A DNA stretch of 64,000 bases from Sphingobium sp. CR2-8 (GCF_035818615.1 NZ_JAYKZY010000002.1:1118501-1182500), one strand, 5' to 3'. Positions 38,475-47,569 are shown, counted from the stretch's first letter. Notes: a model not told the origin generated them from the sequence alone. Numbers and translations are program-made.

Positions 38475-38488
38475 GGGTTAAATAACCC
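38475..38488. promoter_or_regulatory. 14-bp palindrome GGGTTAAATAACCC between cyoA and the MFS gene
   Basis: A perfect GGGTTA-AA-TAACCC palindrome in the 163-base divergent gap, about 80 bases from the cyoA start and 70 from the transporter start. It could serve as an operator for either gene; no regulator is assigned. Confidence 0.4.
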
Positions 38489-38558
38489 CCGGGATGATTC
38501 GTCGTGCAACGAAGTGTGGCACGGATCGTTCCCGCAGCATGAAGGTCCGTTTTACCCC

Positions 38559-39893
38559 ATGACTTCCGCGACGACCACGCCCAACTCCACCCAGGCGGAG
38601 CGCGACGTGCGCCAGCTTCATGCGCATGGTCATAAGAAGATCGCGCCCGGCGAAATCGCGATCGGCGTCATCATCGGCCGCACGTCGGAGTTTTTCGACT
38701 TCTTCGTCTATGCGATCGCGTCCTGCATCGTGTTCCCGGCGCATATCTTCCCCTATCTGTCGCCGCTGGCGGGCACGCTCTGGTCCTTTGCGATCTTCGC
38801 GCTCGCGTTCGTCACGCGGCCGATCGGCTCCTTCATCTTCATGGCGGTCGACCGCGCTTATGGTCGTGGGGTGAAGCTCACTATCGCCTTGTTCCTGCTC
38901 GGCGGATCGACGGCGGCCATCGCCTTCCTGCCGGGATACGCCACGATCGGCCATTGGGCCGCTATCCTGCTGGCGCTGTTCCGCGCCGGGCAGGGCGTGG
39001 CGCTGGGCGGCACCTGGGACGGCCTGGCCTCGCTCCTTTCGTTGAATGCGCCGGAACATAAGCGCGGCTGGTATGCCATGATGCCGCAGTTGGGCGCGCC
39101 GCTGGCGCTGATGGTGACGGCCGGGCTGTTCGCCTTCTTCCTCACCACCCTTTCGGATGCGGACTTCCTCGACTGGGGCTGGCGCTATCCCTTCTTCGTC
39201 GCCTTCGCGATCAACGTGGTGGCGCTGTTCGCCCGCCTGCGGATCGTCGTGACGCATGAGTTCGAACGTCTGTTCGAAAGCCGCGAATTGCAGCCCTCGC
39301 CGGTCGTGGAAACCGTGCGGAGCGAAGGTCGCAACATCATCATCGGCGCTTTTGCACCCCTGGCCAGTTTCGCGCTGTTCCACATGGTCACGGTATTCCC
39401 GCTGTCGTGGATCGCGCTCTACACGGATCAGCCGCTCGAACGCTTCCTGATGATTGAAGTCATCGGCGCATTCGTGGGCGTACTGGCGATCATCGTGTCG
39501 GGCTTCGTCGCCGACATGGTGGGCCGCCGGACGCTGCTGGGCTGGTCGGCCTTGGGCATCGGGATTTTCGCGGTTGCCGCGCCGCTGTTGCTGAATGGCG
39601 GTGATCTGGGCGAAGTCGCGTTCATGGTGTTGGGCTTCATCCTGCTGGGGCTGAGCTTCGGTCAGTCTTCGGGCATCGTCGCTTCCAACTTCCGCACCGC
39701 GACGCGCTATACCGGATCGGCGTTGACGTCGGATCTGGCCTGGCTGGTGGGCGCGGGTTTCGCGCCGCTGGTGGCGCTGTTCATTTCGGCCGAGTTCGGC
39801 CTGGCGGCATCGGGCATCTATCTGCTGTCGGGTGCGATCGTGACCGGCATCGCCCTGTTCGTGAACAAGGAACTGGCTGGCCGCGACCGTTAA
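38559..39893 (+). CDS. MFS transporter, metabolite:H+ symporter (MHS) type
   Basis: A 444-residue protein with twelve predicted helices. IGRTSEFFDFFVYAIAS near residue 40 matches the first-helix motif (GxxxExYDFxxY) of MHS-family symporters such as ShiA, ProP and KgtP; the residues before it are hydrophilic and histidine-containing. GQGVALGGTWDGLA in helix 4 fits too. Likely substrates are organic acids or osmolytes. It ends four bases into a convergent overlap with the glycosyltransferase gene. Confidence 0.85.
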   Translation: MTSATTTPNSTQAERDVRQLHAHGHKKIAPGEIAIGVIIGRTSEFFDFFVYAIASCIVFPAHIFPYLSPLAGTLWSFAIFALAFVTRPIGSFIFMAVDRAYGRGVKLTIALFLLGGSTAAIAFLPGYATIGHWAAILLALFRAGQGVALGGTWDGLASLLSLNAPEHKRGWYAMMPQLGAPLALMVTAGLFAFFLTTLSDADFLDWGWRYPFFVAFAINVVALFARLRIVVTHEFERLFESRELQPSPVVETVRSEGRNIIIGAFAPLASFALFHMVTVFPLSWIALYTDQPLERFLMIEVIGAFVGVLAIIVSGFVADMVGRRTLLGWSALGIGIFAVAAPLLLNGGDLGEVAFMVLGFILLGLSFGQSSGIVASNFRTATRYTGSALTSDLAWLVGAGFAPLVALFISAEFGLAASGIYLLSGAIVTGIALFVNKELAGRDR

Positions 39894-40750
39894 GACGCAG
39901 TTCGCATCCGCTTCAATGCTTTCCGGTCGAACCAGGCGGTGAGGCCGGGGCGCGGACGGAAGCGGGGCAGCCAGTCGGCATAGAGGATCGACAGACGCGC
40001 GGGGAGGCCATCCGGCCCCTCGCGCGTCATGATGTCCGACACGATCCGGTTCTGGTAGAAACGCACCGAATAGTTGATCAGCCGCTTATAATGCATGCGC
40101 CAGGTCTGCGGCCGCGCCAGGCTGACCTGTTCGCACAGGAAGCCCGCGCCGTCGCACGGCACTACGCGCTTTTGCTGCCACGCGCTGTCCTTTTGCAGCC
40201 CGGTATGCGCCCAGGAGGCGACCAGTCCGTCGTCACCGACCAGGTCGTCGGGCAGGCGTAGACCGCGCGTCCTGATCTCCGCCAGAAAAGGCCCGGACAG
40301 CGCATAGAGGTCGCCGAACAGCCCGCCTTCGCTATGCAGCGTGCCGCGATAGATGGACGCCATGCGGCCGTTCATCGGCATGCCCGACGCGGCATGGGCA
40401 TGGGGGTGGGCTGCGAGGCTGGCGACCAGTGCATCGATCGATCCGGTGACGATCTGGGCGTCGCCGTCCAGGAACACGACCGCGTCTTCCTCCCCCGTCA
40501 GCAGGTCATGGACCATATGGTTCCAGGTCCGCGATTTGCCCCCTGCCGCTATGTCATGGACGATGACGTTCGGCCGTCCGTCAGCTGCCGCCTGCGCGCG
40601 TGTTACCGTGGCGTCGGTGGTGCCGTTGACCAGCACATGGAAAATCGTGCCCGGCCGGTCGAGCGGCAGGGACGCCAGGCAGGCGCCGATCCGCCGTTCC
40701 TCCTGATGGGCGAAGATGGCGACGGCGACGGAAGAAGGGGCGACCGTCAT
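39890..40750 (-). CDS. Family 2 glycosyltransferase-like protein
   Basis: A 286-residue GT-A-type protein. The start VAVAIFAHQEERRIGACLASL is the nucleotide-binding region. VVFLDGDAQIV holds the DxD metal motif near residue 95. GLRLPDDLVGDDGLVASWA may be the acceptor-site acidic motif. The sugar and acceptor are unknown. It is transcribed behind amt with only five bases between them. Confidence 0.78.
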   Translation of the reverse strand: MTVAPSSVAVAIFAHQEERRIGACLASLPLDRPGTIFHVLVNGTTDATVTRAQAAADGRPNVIVHDIAAGGKSRTWNHMVHDLLTGEEDAVVFLDGDAQIVTGSIDALVASLAAHPHAHAASGMPMNGRMASIYRGTLHSEGGLFGDLYALSGPFLAEIRTRGLRLPDDLVGDDGLVASWAHTGLQKDSAWQQKRVVPCDGAGFLCEQVSLARPQTWRMHYKRLINYSVRFYQNRIVSDIMTREGPDGLPARLSILYADWLPRFRPRPGLTAWFDRKALKRMRTAS

Positions 40751-40755
40751 GGCGC

Positions 40756-42027
40756 TTAACGGAAATCCCAGCTCTGCTGGCCATGCTGGCTGGGGTCCAG
40801 GCCATCCAATTCTGCCTGTGCGCTGACCCGCATCGGGATCACGACCGACACGATCAGCGCCGCGATCGCGCTGCCGACCATGGCCCAGAGCGCGACGACG
40901 ACCAGACCGATCGCCTGCGCCGTCAGGGCGCCCGTCAGGGTGATGTTCGCGTCGAAACCGACCCCGCCCATCAGCGGCAGGACGAAGACCGGCAGCAGGA
41001 GGATGCCGGTCAGGCCGCCCAGACCATGGATAGCGAAGACGCCCGCGCCATCATCCACCCGGCGTGCGACGACGCCTGCGCCGATGCGGGAGACGAAGGC
41101 GGCGATGACGCCGATCAGCATCGCGCCGCCGGTGCCGACCAGCGCGGCGGACGCCGATATGGCGGCGACCCCCGCCAGCCCGCCCGACAGGATGCCAGTC
41201 GCGCTGCTCTGTGCGCTCAGCAACCGATCGAGCAACGCCCAGGTCAGCGCCGCCGCGCAGGCGGCGAAGAGATGGTTCAGGATCGCGGTCGCGGCGTCGT
41301 CGGTCGCGCCCAGCGCCCATCCGCCGACCACGCCCGACAGGCCGACCCAAAGCAGCGCGCCGCCCGCCATGCTCAGCAGCGGGCTGTGCCCCGCACTGGT
41401 CGGTTCGCGCCGTGCGCCCACGATGAGGGCGAGGGCGAGGGCGGAAAAGCCCGCCGTGCCATGCAGGACCAGCCCGCCGGCGAAATCCATGACGCCCAGG
41501 TCCGCCAGCCAGCCGCCGCCCCAGACCGCATGGGCAATGGGGGTATAGACCAGCAGCATCCACAAGGGGGTAAAGGCGATCCACCAGCCGATCCGCGTCC
41601 GTTCCGTGACTGCGCCGACCAGCAGGCAGGCGGCAAGCAAGGCGAGGCTGAGCTGGAACAAGACGAAGGCGGATTCGGGCACGGTCAGCCCGTCGCGCAA
41701 TGCACTGAGATTGGCGAGCAACAGGTTGGACCCGCCGCCCAGCCAGGCGCTGCCCGGCGCATAGGCCAGGCTGTAACCGGCAATCGCCCAGGTCAGCATG
41801 GCGATGGCGGCCACCGCCGCGCCCTGCGCCGACGCCGACAGGGCGTTGCGTACGTTGACCTGCCCCGCATGGCGCAGCATCAGTCCGGGCAGGGCCGCCA
41901 GCAGCACCAGCAGCGCGCAGAGGATCATCCAGCCGGTATCGCCGCTGTCCGCGACGGCAACCTGCGCCCAGGCAGGTTGTGGCAGTGCGATCGCGGCGAG
42001 GAGAGGCAGGACGGAAGAAAGGCGCAT
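40756..42027 (-). CDS. amt: Ammonium transporter
   Basis: A 423-residue protein. It has a cleavable signal peptide (MRLSSVLPLLAAIALPQPAWA) and eleven membrane helices. The pore twin histidines are in VLHGTAGFSAL and FAIHGLGGLTG. The N-terminal extracytoplasmic start is typical of Amt proteins. It conducts ammonia/ammonium. No glnK/glnB PII gene stands beside it, although amt and glnK are commonly paired. The 260-base upstream gap holds a repeat-module region. Confidence 0.92.
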   Translation of the reverse strand: MRLSSVLPLLAAIALPQPAWAQVAVADSGDTGWMILCALLVLLAALPGLMLRHAGQVNVRNALSASAQGAAVAAIAMLTWAIAGYSLAYAPGSAWLGGGSNLLLANLSALRDGLTVPESAFVLFQLSLALLAACLLVGAVTERTRIGWWIAFTPLWMLLVYTPIAHAVWGGGWLADLGVMDFAGGLVLHGTAGFSALALALIVGARREPTSAGHSPLLSMAGGALLWVGLSGVVGGWALGATDDAATAILNHLFAACAAALTWALLDRLLSAQSSATGILSGGLAGVAAISASAALVGTGGAMLIGVIAAFVSRIGAGVVARRVDDGAGVFAIHGLGGLTGILLLPVFVLPLMGGVGFDANITLTGALTAQAIGLVVVALWAMVGSAIAALIVSVVIPMRVSAQAELDGLDPSQHGQQSWDFR

Positions 42028-42111
42028 CGTCGGGAATCCCGCTGTCAGAAGTGGGGGCGGTCTAACCCCATGCTGGTAAAGTTTTCGATAAGTAGCGCAC
42101 AAGGATATGCA

Positions 42112-42265
42112 AGGTCACAGCGACGCGTCATGGCGAAGTTCACACCGTTGTCAGGCATAGACAAGCGAAATTGCCCCCATTGCGACAGGGATGCGACTGA
42201 CATGCGCCGCCCACGCTACACATGGGTCACGCCGACGCGTCACTGGGGTCACAGCGGCGCGACAG
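42112..42265 (-). repeat. Diverged copy B of the TGACCC/GCGTC intergenic element
   Basis: Read on the plus strand, GGTCAC-N4-ACGCGTC occurs at about 42113 and again near 42225, with a third, degenerate copy near 42247. GCGAAGTTCACACC is at 42134-42147 and CCACGCTACAC at 42211-42221. On the minus strand these appear in the same order as in copy A at 28010-28205. It lies directly upstream of amt. Confidence 0.65.
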
Positions 42266-42287
42266 GCAAGCGACAGGCAGGTGACGG

Positions 42288-42581
42288 CTATCCGTTCCTT
42301 TTCGGGGCGGGGCGGGGGACGCGGCTGTCCGCGAAAGGATCGGCCATGCGCGCGGCGTGGAGCGCCAGCGCCTGATCCCATGTCCGGTCGAACGCCGTGC
42401 CCGCCAGCCGTTGCCGCAGGCGATGGGCGCTGGACCGCGACATGCCAGCCGCGCGGGCGGCGCGGGAGACGTTGCCGCTGTCGAGCAACGCGGCGAGGAA
42501 GAGGCGCTGCCGGGCTGGCGTCCAGTGCGCGCGGTCGGGGGTTTGCACCGCATCGGGTGCGGGGGTGGGATGCTGTTTCAT
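42288..42581 (-). CDS. Small helix-turn-helix protein
   Basis: A 97-residue protein with a clear HTH: RQRLFLAALLDSGNVSRAARAAGMSRSSAHRLRQRLAG. The rest is short and proline/arginine-rich. It looks like the small DNA-binding proteins of sphingomonads, whose targets are not known. It lies upstream of amt on the same strand but is separated from it by the repeat region. Confidence 0.7.
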   Translation of the reverse strand: MKQHPTPAPDAVQTPDRAHWTPARQRLFLAALLDSGNVSRAARAAGMSRSSAHRLRQRLAGTAFDRTWDQALALHAARMADPFADSRVPRPAPKRNG

Positions 42582-42628
42582 CCGGAAGGATAGATCAGAG
42601 ACAGCGCGAATAGGAAAGTGAGGGGTGG

Positions 42629-42802
42629 TCCTTCTCCCGCAGGCGGGAGAAGGATACGCAGCCTTGCCGCTAAGCGGCTAGGCGGAGTTGGATGAGGGTA
42701 AGCGGGCCGGAGGCCCGCGCCCTTGCTAACGCAAGGGCAAGACCCTCACCCTCCCACGCCTTCGGCGCGGGCCCCTCCCTCTCCCGCGAAGGCGGGAGAG
42801 GG
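42629..42802. repeat. Dense block of palindromic hairpin elements
   Basis: Three structures follow one another in the 255-base gap 42582-42836. (1) TCCTTCTCCCGC-AG-GCGGGAGAAGGA, a perfect 12-bp palindrome at 42629-42654. (2) A three-way junction at 42694-42747: outer arms GAGGGT/ACCCTC enclose two directly adjoining perfect hairpins (42702-42718, 7 bp; 42719-42738, 8 bp with TAAC loop). (3) CCCTCTCCCGC-GAAG-GCGGGAGAGGG at 42777-42802. No coding frame is supported here. Confidence 0.75.
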
Positions 42803-42836
42803 TTTGGACCTATCGCTGCGAAGGCGCGCTCTTCCG

Positions 42837-43574
42837 CTAGAACCGTTCCCCGCCGCATGCCACGCGGCCGGTGCCGCGATTGTCGACGGTGCAGGCGGCC
42901 TTGCCGGTTATGGTGACGTCGCCCGACCCCGAAGCCGTGATGCGGGCGGTGACGTCGGCGGTCAGGGCAATGCTGCCCGGTCCTTCATTGCCGACACTGG
43001 CCTGTCGCGCGAACAGCGGTTCGGCGGCGAGCGTGCCGGGGCCGTTGACGCGGACATTGGCGATGCCGGTGCGGCCCGCCAGCGACACCCGGCCGCCACC
43101 TGCCAGCGCGACATCGATGCGGTCCAGTTCGACTTTCGAGACCGTGACGTCGCCATTGCCGCCCGACACGATCTGCCCCTGCAATCCCTTCATCCGGTCG
43201 ATCGACACCGATCCGCCGCCGGTCAGCACGATCCGATCGACCATGCCGGTCGACAGGCGCAGCGTCGCCGCGCCGCCGCTTTTCTCCCCAGCGCGCGGCC
43301 GATCCATGGAGACGATGAGCAGGCGACCCGAGACATCGACCTTGAGCCGGTCGAGCGCCGCCTGGTCGCCCTCCGCCCGCGCCGATGCGCCCGCGCCCGT
43401 CGTCAGGACAACGGTGACGGGCGCGTCCACGCGGATCGCGTCGAAGCTGGTGATGGTAAATCCGCGCGTTGCCGCCATCGCGGGCATGGCCGTCAGCAGG
43501 GCCGCGCCCGCCAAAGCCATGGCGCTCAGGGTGCGCAGCGCGCCTCGCCCGGTCCTGTTCCGCTCGTCGTGCAT
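42837..43574 (-). CDS. GIN-domain (DUF2807) exported protein
   Basis: A 245-residue protein with a signal peptide (ALAGAALLTAMPAMA) and a putative auto-transporter adhesin head (GIN, DUF2807) domain. It shows repeating short beta-strands with GGG/GxG turns (LTGGGSVSIDRMKG, SGGNGDVTVSKVELDRIDVALAGGG), consistent with a right-handed beta-helix. The role is unknown in the family. It overlaps the preceding GIN-domain gene by 49 bases, so the two are a coupled pair. Confidence 0.82.
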   Translation of the reverse strand: MHDERNRTGRGALRTLSAMALAGAALLTAMPAMAATRGFTITSFDAIRVDAPVTVVLTTGAGASARAEGDQAALDRLKVDVSGRLLIVSMDRPRAGEKSGGAATLRLSTGMVDRIVLTGGGSVSIDRMKGLQGQIVSGGNGDVTVSKVELDRIDVALAGGGRVSLAGRTGIANVRVNGPGTLAAEPLFARQASVGNEGPGSIALTADVTARITASGSGDVTITGKAACTVDNRGTGRVACGGERF

Positions 43575-44287
43575 TGTGCCTTGCCCTTCACCGTCACGTC
43601 GCCCGGACCCATGATGCTGATAGCGACCTTCCCGTCGGAGGCAAAGTCGATGTCGCCTGCGCCCAGGATTGATACCTCGGCGCTGCCGACCTTCAGCCCC
43701 TCGGCGTCGATGTCGCCTGCGCCGGTGATCGACAGTTTGGCGCGGTCCGCCGTGCCCGCGATCTTCATCGACCCCGCGCCGGTGATGTCGCTGGTCAGGG
43801 ACGCGAGCTTTACCGCGCCGATGCGGAAATCACCCGCACCGGTCAGCGACAGGGTGAGGCTGTCGCCGTCCGCCCGGTCCAGGTCGAAATCGCCCGCGCC
43901 GGTCAGGTCTGCGGCCTTGATCGCCGGCATGGTGACGCGGACGGTGGCGCTCTTGTCGCCGTCGCCGCTGCCCCAGTTCCAGCTTAAGGCGGACTTGCGC
44001 CCGATCACCAGCTTGCCGTTCCGCACGCGGATGTCGAGGGCGGCGACTGCCTTGGCGTCGCCGTCGGCCTTGACCGCAAAGCCATTGCCGACCGTCACGA
44101 CGACATTGTCCGGCCCGGTCGCGTCGATGGCGTCGAAATCCTTGAGCGCCGACCAGTCCTGCGCGCTGCGGGTGACGTCATCGGCGGCTGGCGACTCGTC
44201 GTTGCGCGAGCAGGCGGCGGTGGACAGGGCCATGACGGCCAGCGCCGCGCCCGACAGCAAGGCGGCGAAGGGAAGGGGACGGGACAT
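43526..44287 (-). CDS. GIN-domain (DUF2807) lipoprotein
   Basis: A 253-residue lipoprotein; the lipobox is LAVMALSTAAC, with the cysteine near residue 26. The body is the same GIN/DUF2807 beta-helix pattern with at least five recurrences of TGAGD or a close form (LTGAGDFDLDRADG, LTGAGDFRIGAV, ITGAGSMKIAG, ITGAGDIDAEG, ILGAGDIDF). The ATG at 44287 has AGGAGTG seven bases upstream. It heads the two-gene unit with the signal-peptide GIN protein. Confidence 0.83.
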   Translation of the reverse strand: MSRPLPFAALLSGAALAVMALSTAACSRNDESPAADDVTRSAQDWSALKDFDAIDATGPDNVVVTVGNGFAVKADGDAKAVAALDIRVRNGKLVIGRKSALSWNWGSGDGDKSATVRVTMPAIKAADLTGAGDFDLDRADGDSLTLSLTGAGDFRIGAVKLASLTSDITGAGSMKIAGTADRAKLSITGAGDIDAEGLKVGSAEVSILGAGDIDFASDGKVAISIMGPGDVTVKGKAQCTTSGTGPGEARCAP

Positions 44288-44408
44288 CGCACACTCCTGT
44301 TTGTGTATTGCTATCATAATACACATGGTGGGTGGCGGTTCCACCCCCCCTTGTTCGTCAGACTCGATCAGGCAATGATAGCCACTTGAAAATATGGAGT
44401 CTTCGTCG

Positions 44409-45995
44409 ATGCGTTTGTCCCTTCTTACCCTGCCTTTGCTTTCCATGATGGCCGTTCCGGTCCATGCGCAGGATGGCGGGGACGCAGGCGCGCGCTGGTG
44501 GGCGCATGTGCAGGCGCTGGCCGATGACGGGATGGAAGGGCGCGGCACCGGGACGCCCGGCTACGATCGCGCGGCCGATTATGTGATCGCGCAGTTCAAG
44601 GCGCTGGGTTTGAAGCCTGCAGGCGTGGACGGCTACAAGCAGCCGGTGGCCTTTGTCGAACAGACGATCCAGTCGGATCGCAGCAATGCGGCGCTGGTCG
44701 GACCGCAGGGGGAAACGGCGCTGGCCGTGCCGGGCGACCTCATCTTTTCGGGCGGCGGCGGGCCGGTTCCTGAAAAGATCGACGCGCCGATGGTATTTGC
44801 GGGCTATGGCCTGCATCTGCCCGAAGCTGGACATGATGATTTTGCCGGGCTGGACCTGAAGGGCAAGATCGTCGTCGTCCTGTCGGGCGGCCCGGCGGAT
44901 ATTGCGGGCGCGCTCAAGTCGCATGCCCGGTCCGAACGGGCGCAATGGCTGGCGGCGCGCGGCGCGCTGGGCCTCATCACCCTGGTGACGCCCAAGCAGG
45001 TCGAGATTCCCTGGGTCCGCCGCGTGGCGCTGGCCAGTGCGCCGGCGCTCTACTTCGCCGATTCCGCGATGCGCGAGACGCAGGCCCCGTTCCTGAACGC
45101 GCAGCTCGATCCCGCCAAGTCGGCGCAATTTTTTGCGGGGACGGGCAAGGATTTCGCCACGATCGCCGCAGCGGCCGATGTGTCCGCGCCGGTCGCCAGC
45201 TTCCCGCTCGCGCTGCGGTTCAAGGCGCAAGTGGCCGCCAAGCGCCGCGACCTGTCCTCGCCCAATCTGGTGGCGGTGATGCCGGGCAGCGACCCCAAGC
45301 TGCGGGCCGAGCATGTGGTTCTGTCGGCGCATCTGGACGGCTATGGCGTGGGTACGCCGATCAAGGGCGACGCGATCTACAATGGCGCGTTCGACAATGC
45401 GTCGGGCGTCGCCAGCGTGCTGGAGATCGCCAAGGCGCTGAAAGCCAGCGGGGTGAAGCCCAAGCGGTCCATCCTCTTCACCATCGTCACGGCGGAGGAG
45501 AAGGGGTTGCTGGGTGCGCGCTATTTCGCGCGGCGGCCGACCGTGCCGCAGAAGAGCATCGTCGCGGACCTGAATTTCGACATGGCGCTGCCGATCTTCC
45601 CGCTGACCAGCGTGACGCCGATCGGCTATGACCAGAGTTCGCTCGGCAAGGATGCAGAGGTGGTGAGCGCGCAGATGGACCTGCCGATCACGCCCGATCC
45701 CTTCCCCGATCGCAACGTGTTCATCCGGTCCGATCAATATGCCTTCATCCGCGAAGGCATCCCGGCGCTGTTCTTCAAATATGGGTTCAAGGCGGGGACG
45801 CCCGAAGCCGAAACCGAAAAGGCGTGGCGGGCGAACATCTATCATTCGCCCTTCGACGATCTGAAACAGCCGGTCATGCCCGCCGAAAGCGCGAAGTTGA
45901 ATGCCTATGTGACTGCGGTGACGTTGCGCGTCGCCAATGCGCCTGCGCGTCCGGCGTGGAACAAGGACAGCTTCTTCCAGCGCTTCGTCAAATAA
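44409..45995 (+). CDS. M28-family metallopeptidase (exported aminopeptidase type)
   Basis: About 528 residues with a signal peptide (MRLSLLTLPLLSMMAVPVHA). A PA-type insert precedes the catalytic domain. The zinc ligands fit VLSAHLDGYG (His), GAFDNASG (Asp), TAEEKGLLGA (catalytic Glu plus Glu ligand), and a late histidine in YHSPFDD. It would release N-terminal amino acids in the periplasm. The ATG at 44409 has GGAG nine bases upstream; an ATG five codons earlier is less likely. Confidence 0.88.
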   Translation: MRLSLLTLPLLSMMAVPVHAQDGGDAGARWWAHVQALADDGMEGRGTGTPGYDRAADYVIAQFKALGLKPAGVDGYKQPVAFVEQTIQSDRSNAALVGPQGETALAVPGDLIFSGGGGPVPEKIDAPMVFAGYGLHLPEAGHDDFAGLDLKGKIVVVLSGGPADIAGALKSHARSERAQWLAARGALGLITLVTPKQVEIPWVRRVALASAPALYFADSAMRETQAPFLNAQLDPAKSAQFFAGTGKDFATIAAAADVSAPVASFPLALRFKAQVAAKRRDLSSPNLVAVMPGSDPKLRAEHVVLSAHLDGYGVGTPIKGDAIYNGAFDNASGVASVLEIAKALKASGVKPKRSILFTIVTAEEKGLLGARYFARRPTVPQKSIVADLNFDMALPIFPLTSVTPIGYDQSSLGKDAEVVSAQMDLPITPDPFPDRNVFIRSDQYAFIREGIPALFFKYGFKAGTPEAETEKAWRANIYHSPFDDLKQPVMPAESAKLNAYVTAVTLRVANAPARPAWNKDSFFQRFVK

Positions 45996-46000
45996 GGGGC

Positions 46001-46390
46001 CTAAGCGGCTGGCTGGCTTTCATACAGTTCCAGCGGCAGGCCGTCTGGATCGGCGAAGAAGGTGAAGCGCTGGCCGGTATGTTCGTCGATGCGGATCGGT
46101 TCGCAGTCCACCCCCGCTTCGCCCAGCCGCGCCACCTCCGCGTCGATATCGTCGACCAAGAAGGCGAGGTGGCGCAGCCCGCAGGCCTCCGGGCGGCTGG
46201 GGCGGGCAGGGGGATCGGGGAAGGAAAACAGCTCGATCTGCGCATTGCCCGCGTCGAGATCGCATTTCCACGACAGCCGTTCGGCGCGCCACACTTCGCG
46301 GATGACAGGCAGTTGCAGGATGTCGCGATAGAAGGCGCGGGAGCGCGCATAGTCGGAGCAGATGAGGGCGATGTGGTGGATGGCGCGCAT
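46001..46390 (-). CDS. VOC-family (glyoxalase-like) protein
   Basis: A 129-residue protein with the two beta-alpha-beta-beta-beta modules of the VOC superfamily. IHHIALICSDYARSRAFYRDIL opens module 1, and LRHLAFLVDDIDAEVARLGEAG module 2. FFADPDGLPLELYE is the metal-ligand strand. It resembles the small YaeR-like branch. Its reaction is unknown. Confidence 0.85.
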   Translation of the reverse strand: MRAIHHIALICSDYARSRAFYRDILQLPVIREVWRAERLSWKCDLDAGNAQIELFSFPDPPARPSRPEACGLRHLAFLVDDIDAEVARLGEAGVDCEPIRIDEHTGQRFTFFADPDGLPLELYESQPAA

Positions 46391-46460
46391 CGGGCGGGTT
46401 TAGGCGGTTCGGGCGATGGTGGGAATGGGGATTTCGAAGGATTTCCGTCATTCCCAACTT

Positions 46461-46489
46461 CGTCATCCCCGGCTTGACCCGGGATGACG
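46461..46489. repeat. GTCATCCCCGGCTTGACCCGGGATGAC palindromic repeat
   Basis: A member of the same family as 27881-27906 and 50399-50487, placed 85 bases upstream of the hemB start. Confidence 0.8.
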
Positions 46490-46573
46490 GTGTTTGATGT
46501 GTCGCTTCCCGCCACGCGAGTGAGGCAACCCGCCCGGCTTGATCCCTCGGCGCGCGCCGCCTACACCCGCGCC

Positions 46574-47569
46574 ATGACTTATGCCCCCTATCCGGCGCTG
46601 CGCCTGCGCCGCACCCGTGCTTCGGCCTGGAGCCGGGCGATGCACGCCGAAAACCGCCTGTCGCCCAGCGATTTCATCTGGCCGCTGTTCGTGACCGAAG
46701 GCGACGGGGTCGAGGAACCGATCGCCGCACTGCCCGGCGTGTCGCGCTGGTCGGTGGACCGGATCGTGGCGCGGGCGAAGGATGCGCGCGACGCGGGCAT
46801 TCCCTGCCTCGCGCTCTTCCCCAATACCCAGGTCGGGCGCCGCAGCGACGACGGGGCCGAGGCGCTCAATCCCGACAACCTCATGTGCCGGGCGATCCGC
46901 GCGATCAAGGATGCGGTGCCCGACATCGGCGTCCTGACCGATGTGGCGCTCGACCCCTATACCGCCCATGGGCAGGACGGGTTGCTGGACGATAGCGGCT
47001 ATGTCCTCAACGACGCGACGATCGACGTGCTGATCGGCCAGTCGCTCAACCAGGCGGCGGCGGGCGCGGACATCATCGCGCCCAGCGACATGATGGATGG
47101 CCGGGTCGGCGCGATCCGCGGCGCGCTGGAGCAGGGCGGCCACGCCAATGTCCAGATCATGGCCTATGCCGCCAAATATGCCAGCGCCTTCTACGGCCCG
47201 TTCCGTGATGCCGTGGGATCGCGCGGCTTGCTGAAGGGCGACAAGAAAAACTACCAGATGGACCCCGCTAATGGCGAGGAAGCGCTGCGCGAAGTCGCGC
47301 TGGACCTGGCAGAGGGCGCTGACAGCGTGATGGTGAAGCCGGGCCTGCCCTATCTCGACATCGTCGCGCGGGTGCGGGATCGCTTCGCTGTGCCGGTGTT
47401 CGCCTATCAGGTGTCGGGCGAATATGCGATGATCGAACATGCCGCCGCTGCTGGCGCCGGCGACCGCGACGCGCTGATCCTGGAGACGTTGATGGCGTTC
47501 AAGCGGGCGGGGTGCAGCGGCGTGCTGACCTATCATGCGCTCCACGCAGTCAGGTTGCTGGCGGCCTGA
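46574..47569 (+). CDS. hemB: Porphobilinogen synthase (delta-aminolevulinate dehydratase)
   Basis: A 331-residue enzyme. The two Schiff-base lysines are in MAYAAKYASAFYGPF and MVKPGLPYLD. The metal region reads DVALDPYTAHGQDG; it lacks the cysteines of zinc-type HemB, so it is the Mg-dependent form found in many alphaproteobacteria. It joins two 5-aminolevulinates to porphobilinogen for heme synthesis. The start at 46574 gives MTYAPYPALRLRR, a family-typical opening; the frame is open further upstream. The stop overlaps the next gene (TGATG). Confidence 0.96.
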   Translation: MTYAPYPALRLRRTRASAWSRAMHAENRLSPSDFIWPLFVTEGDGVEEPIAALPGVSRWSVDRIVARAKDARDAGIPCLALFPNTQVGRRSDDGAEALNPDNLMCRAIRAIKDAVPDIGVLTDVALDPYTAHGQDGLLDDSGYVLNDATIDVLIGQSLNQAAAGADIIAPSDMMDGRVGAIRGALEQGGHANVQIMAYAAKYASAFYGPFRDAVGSRGLLKGDKKNYQMDPANGEEALREVALDLAEGADSVMVKPGLPYLDIVARVRDRFAVPVFAYQVSGEYAMIEHAAAAGAGDRDALILETLMAFKRAGCSGVLTYHALHAVRLLAA

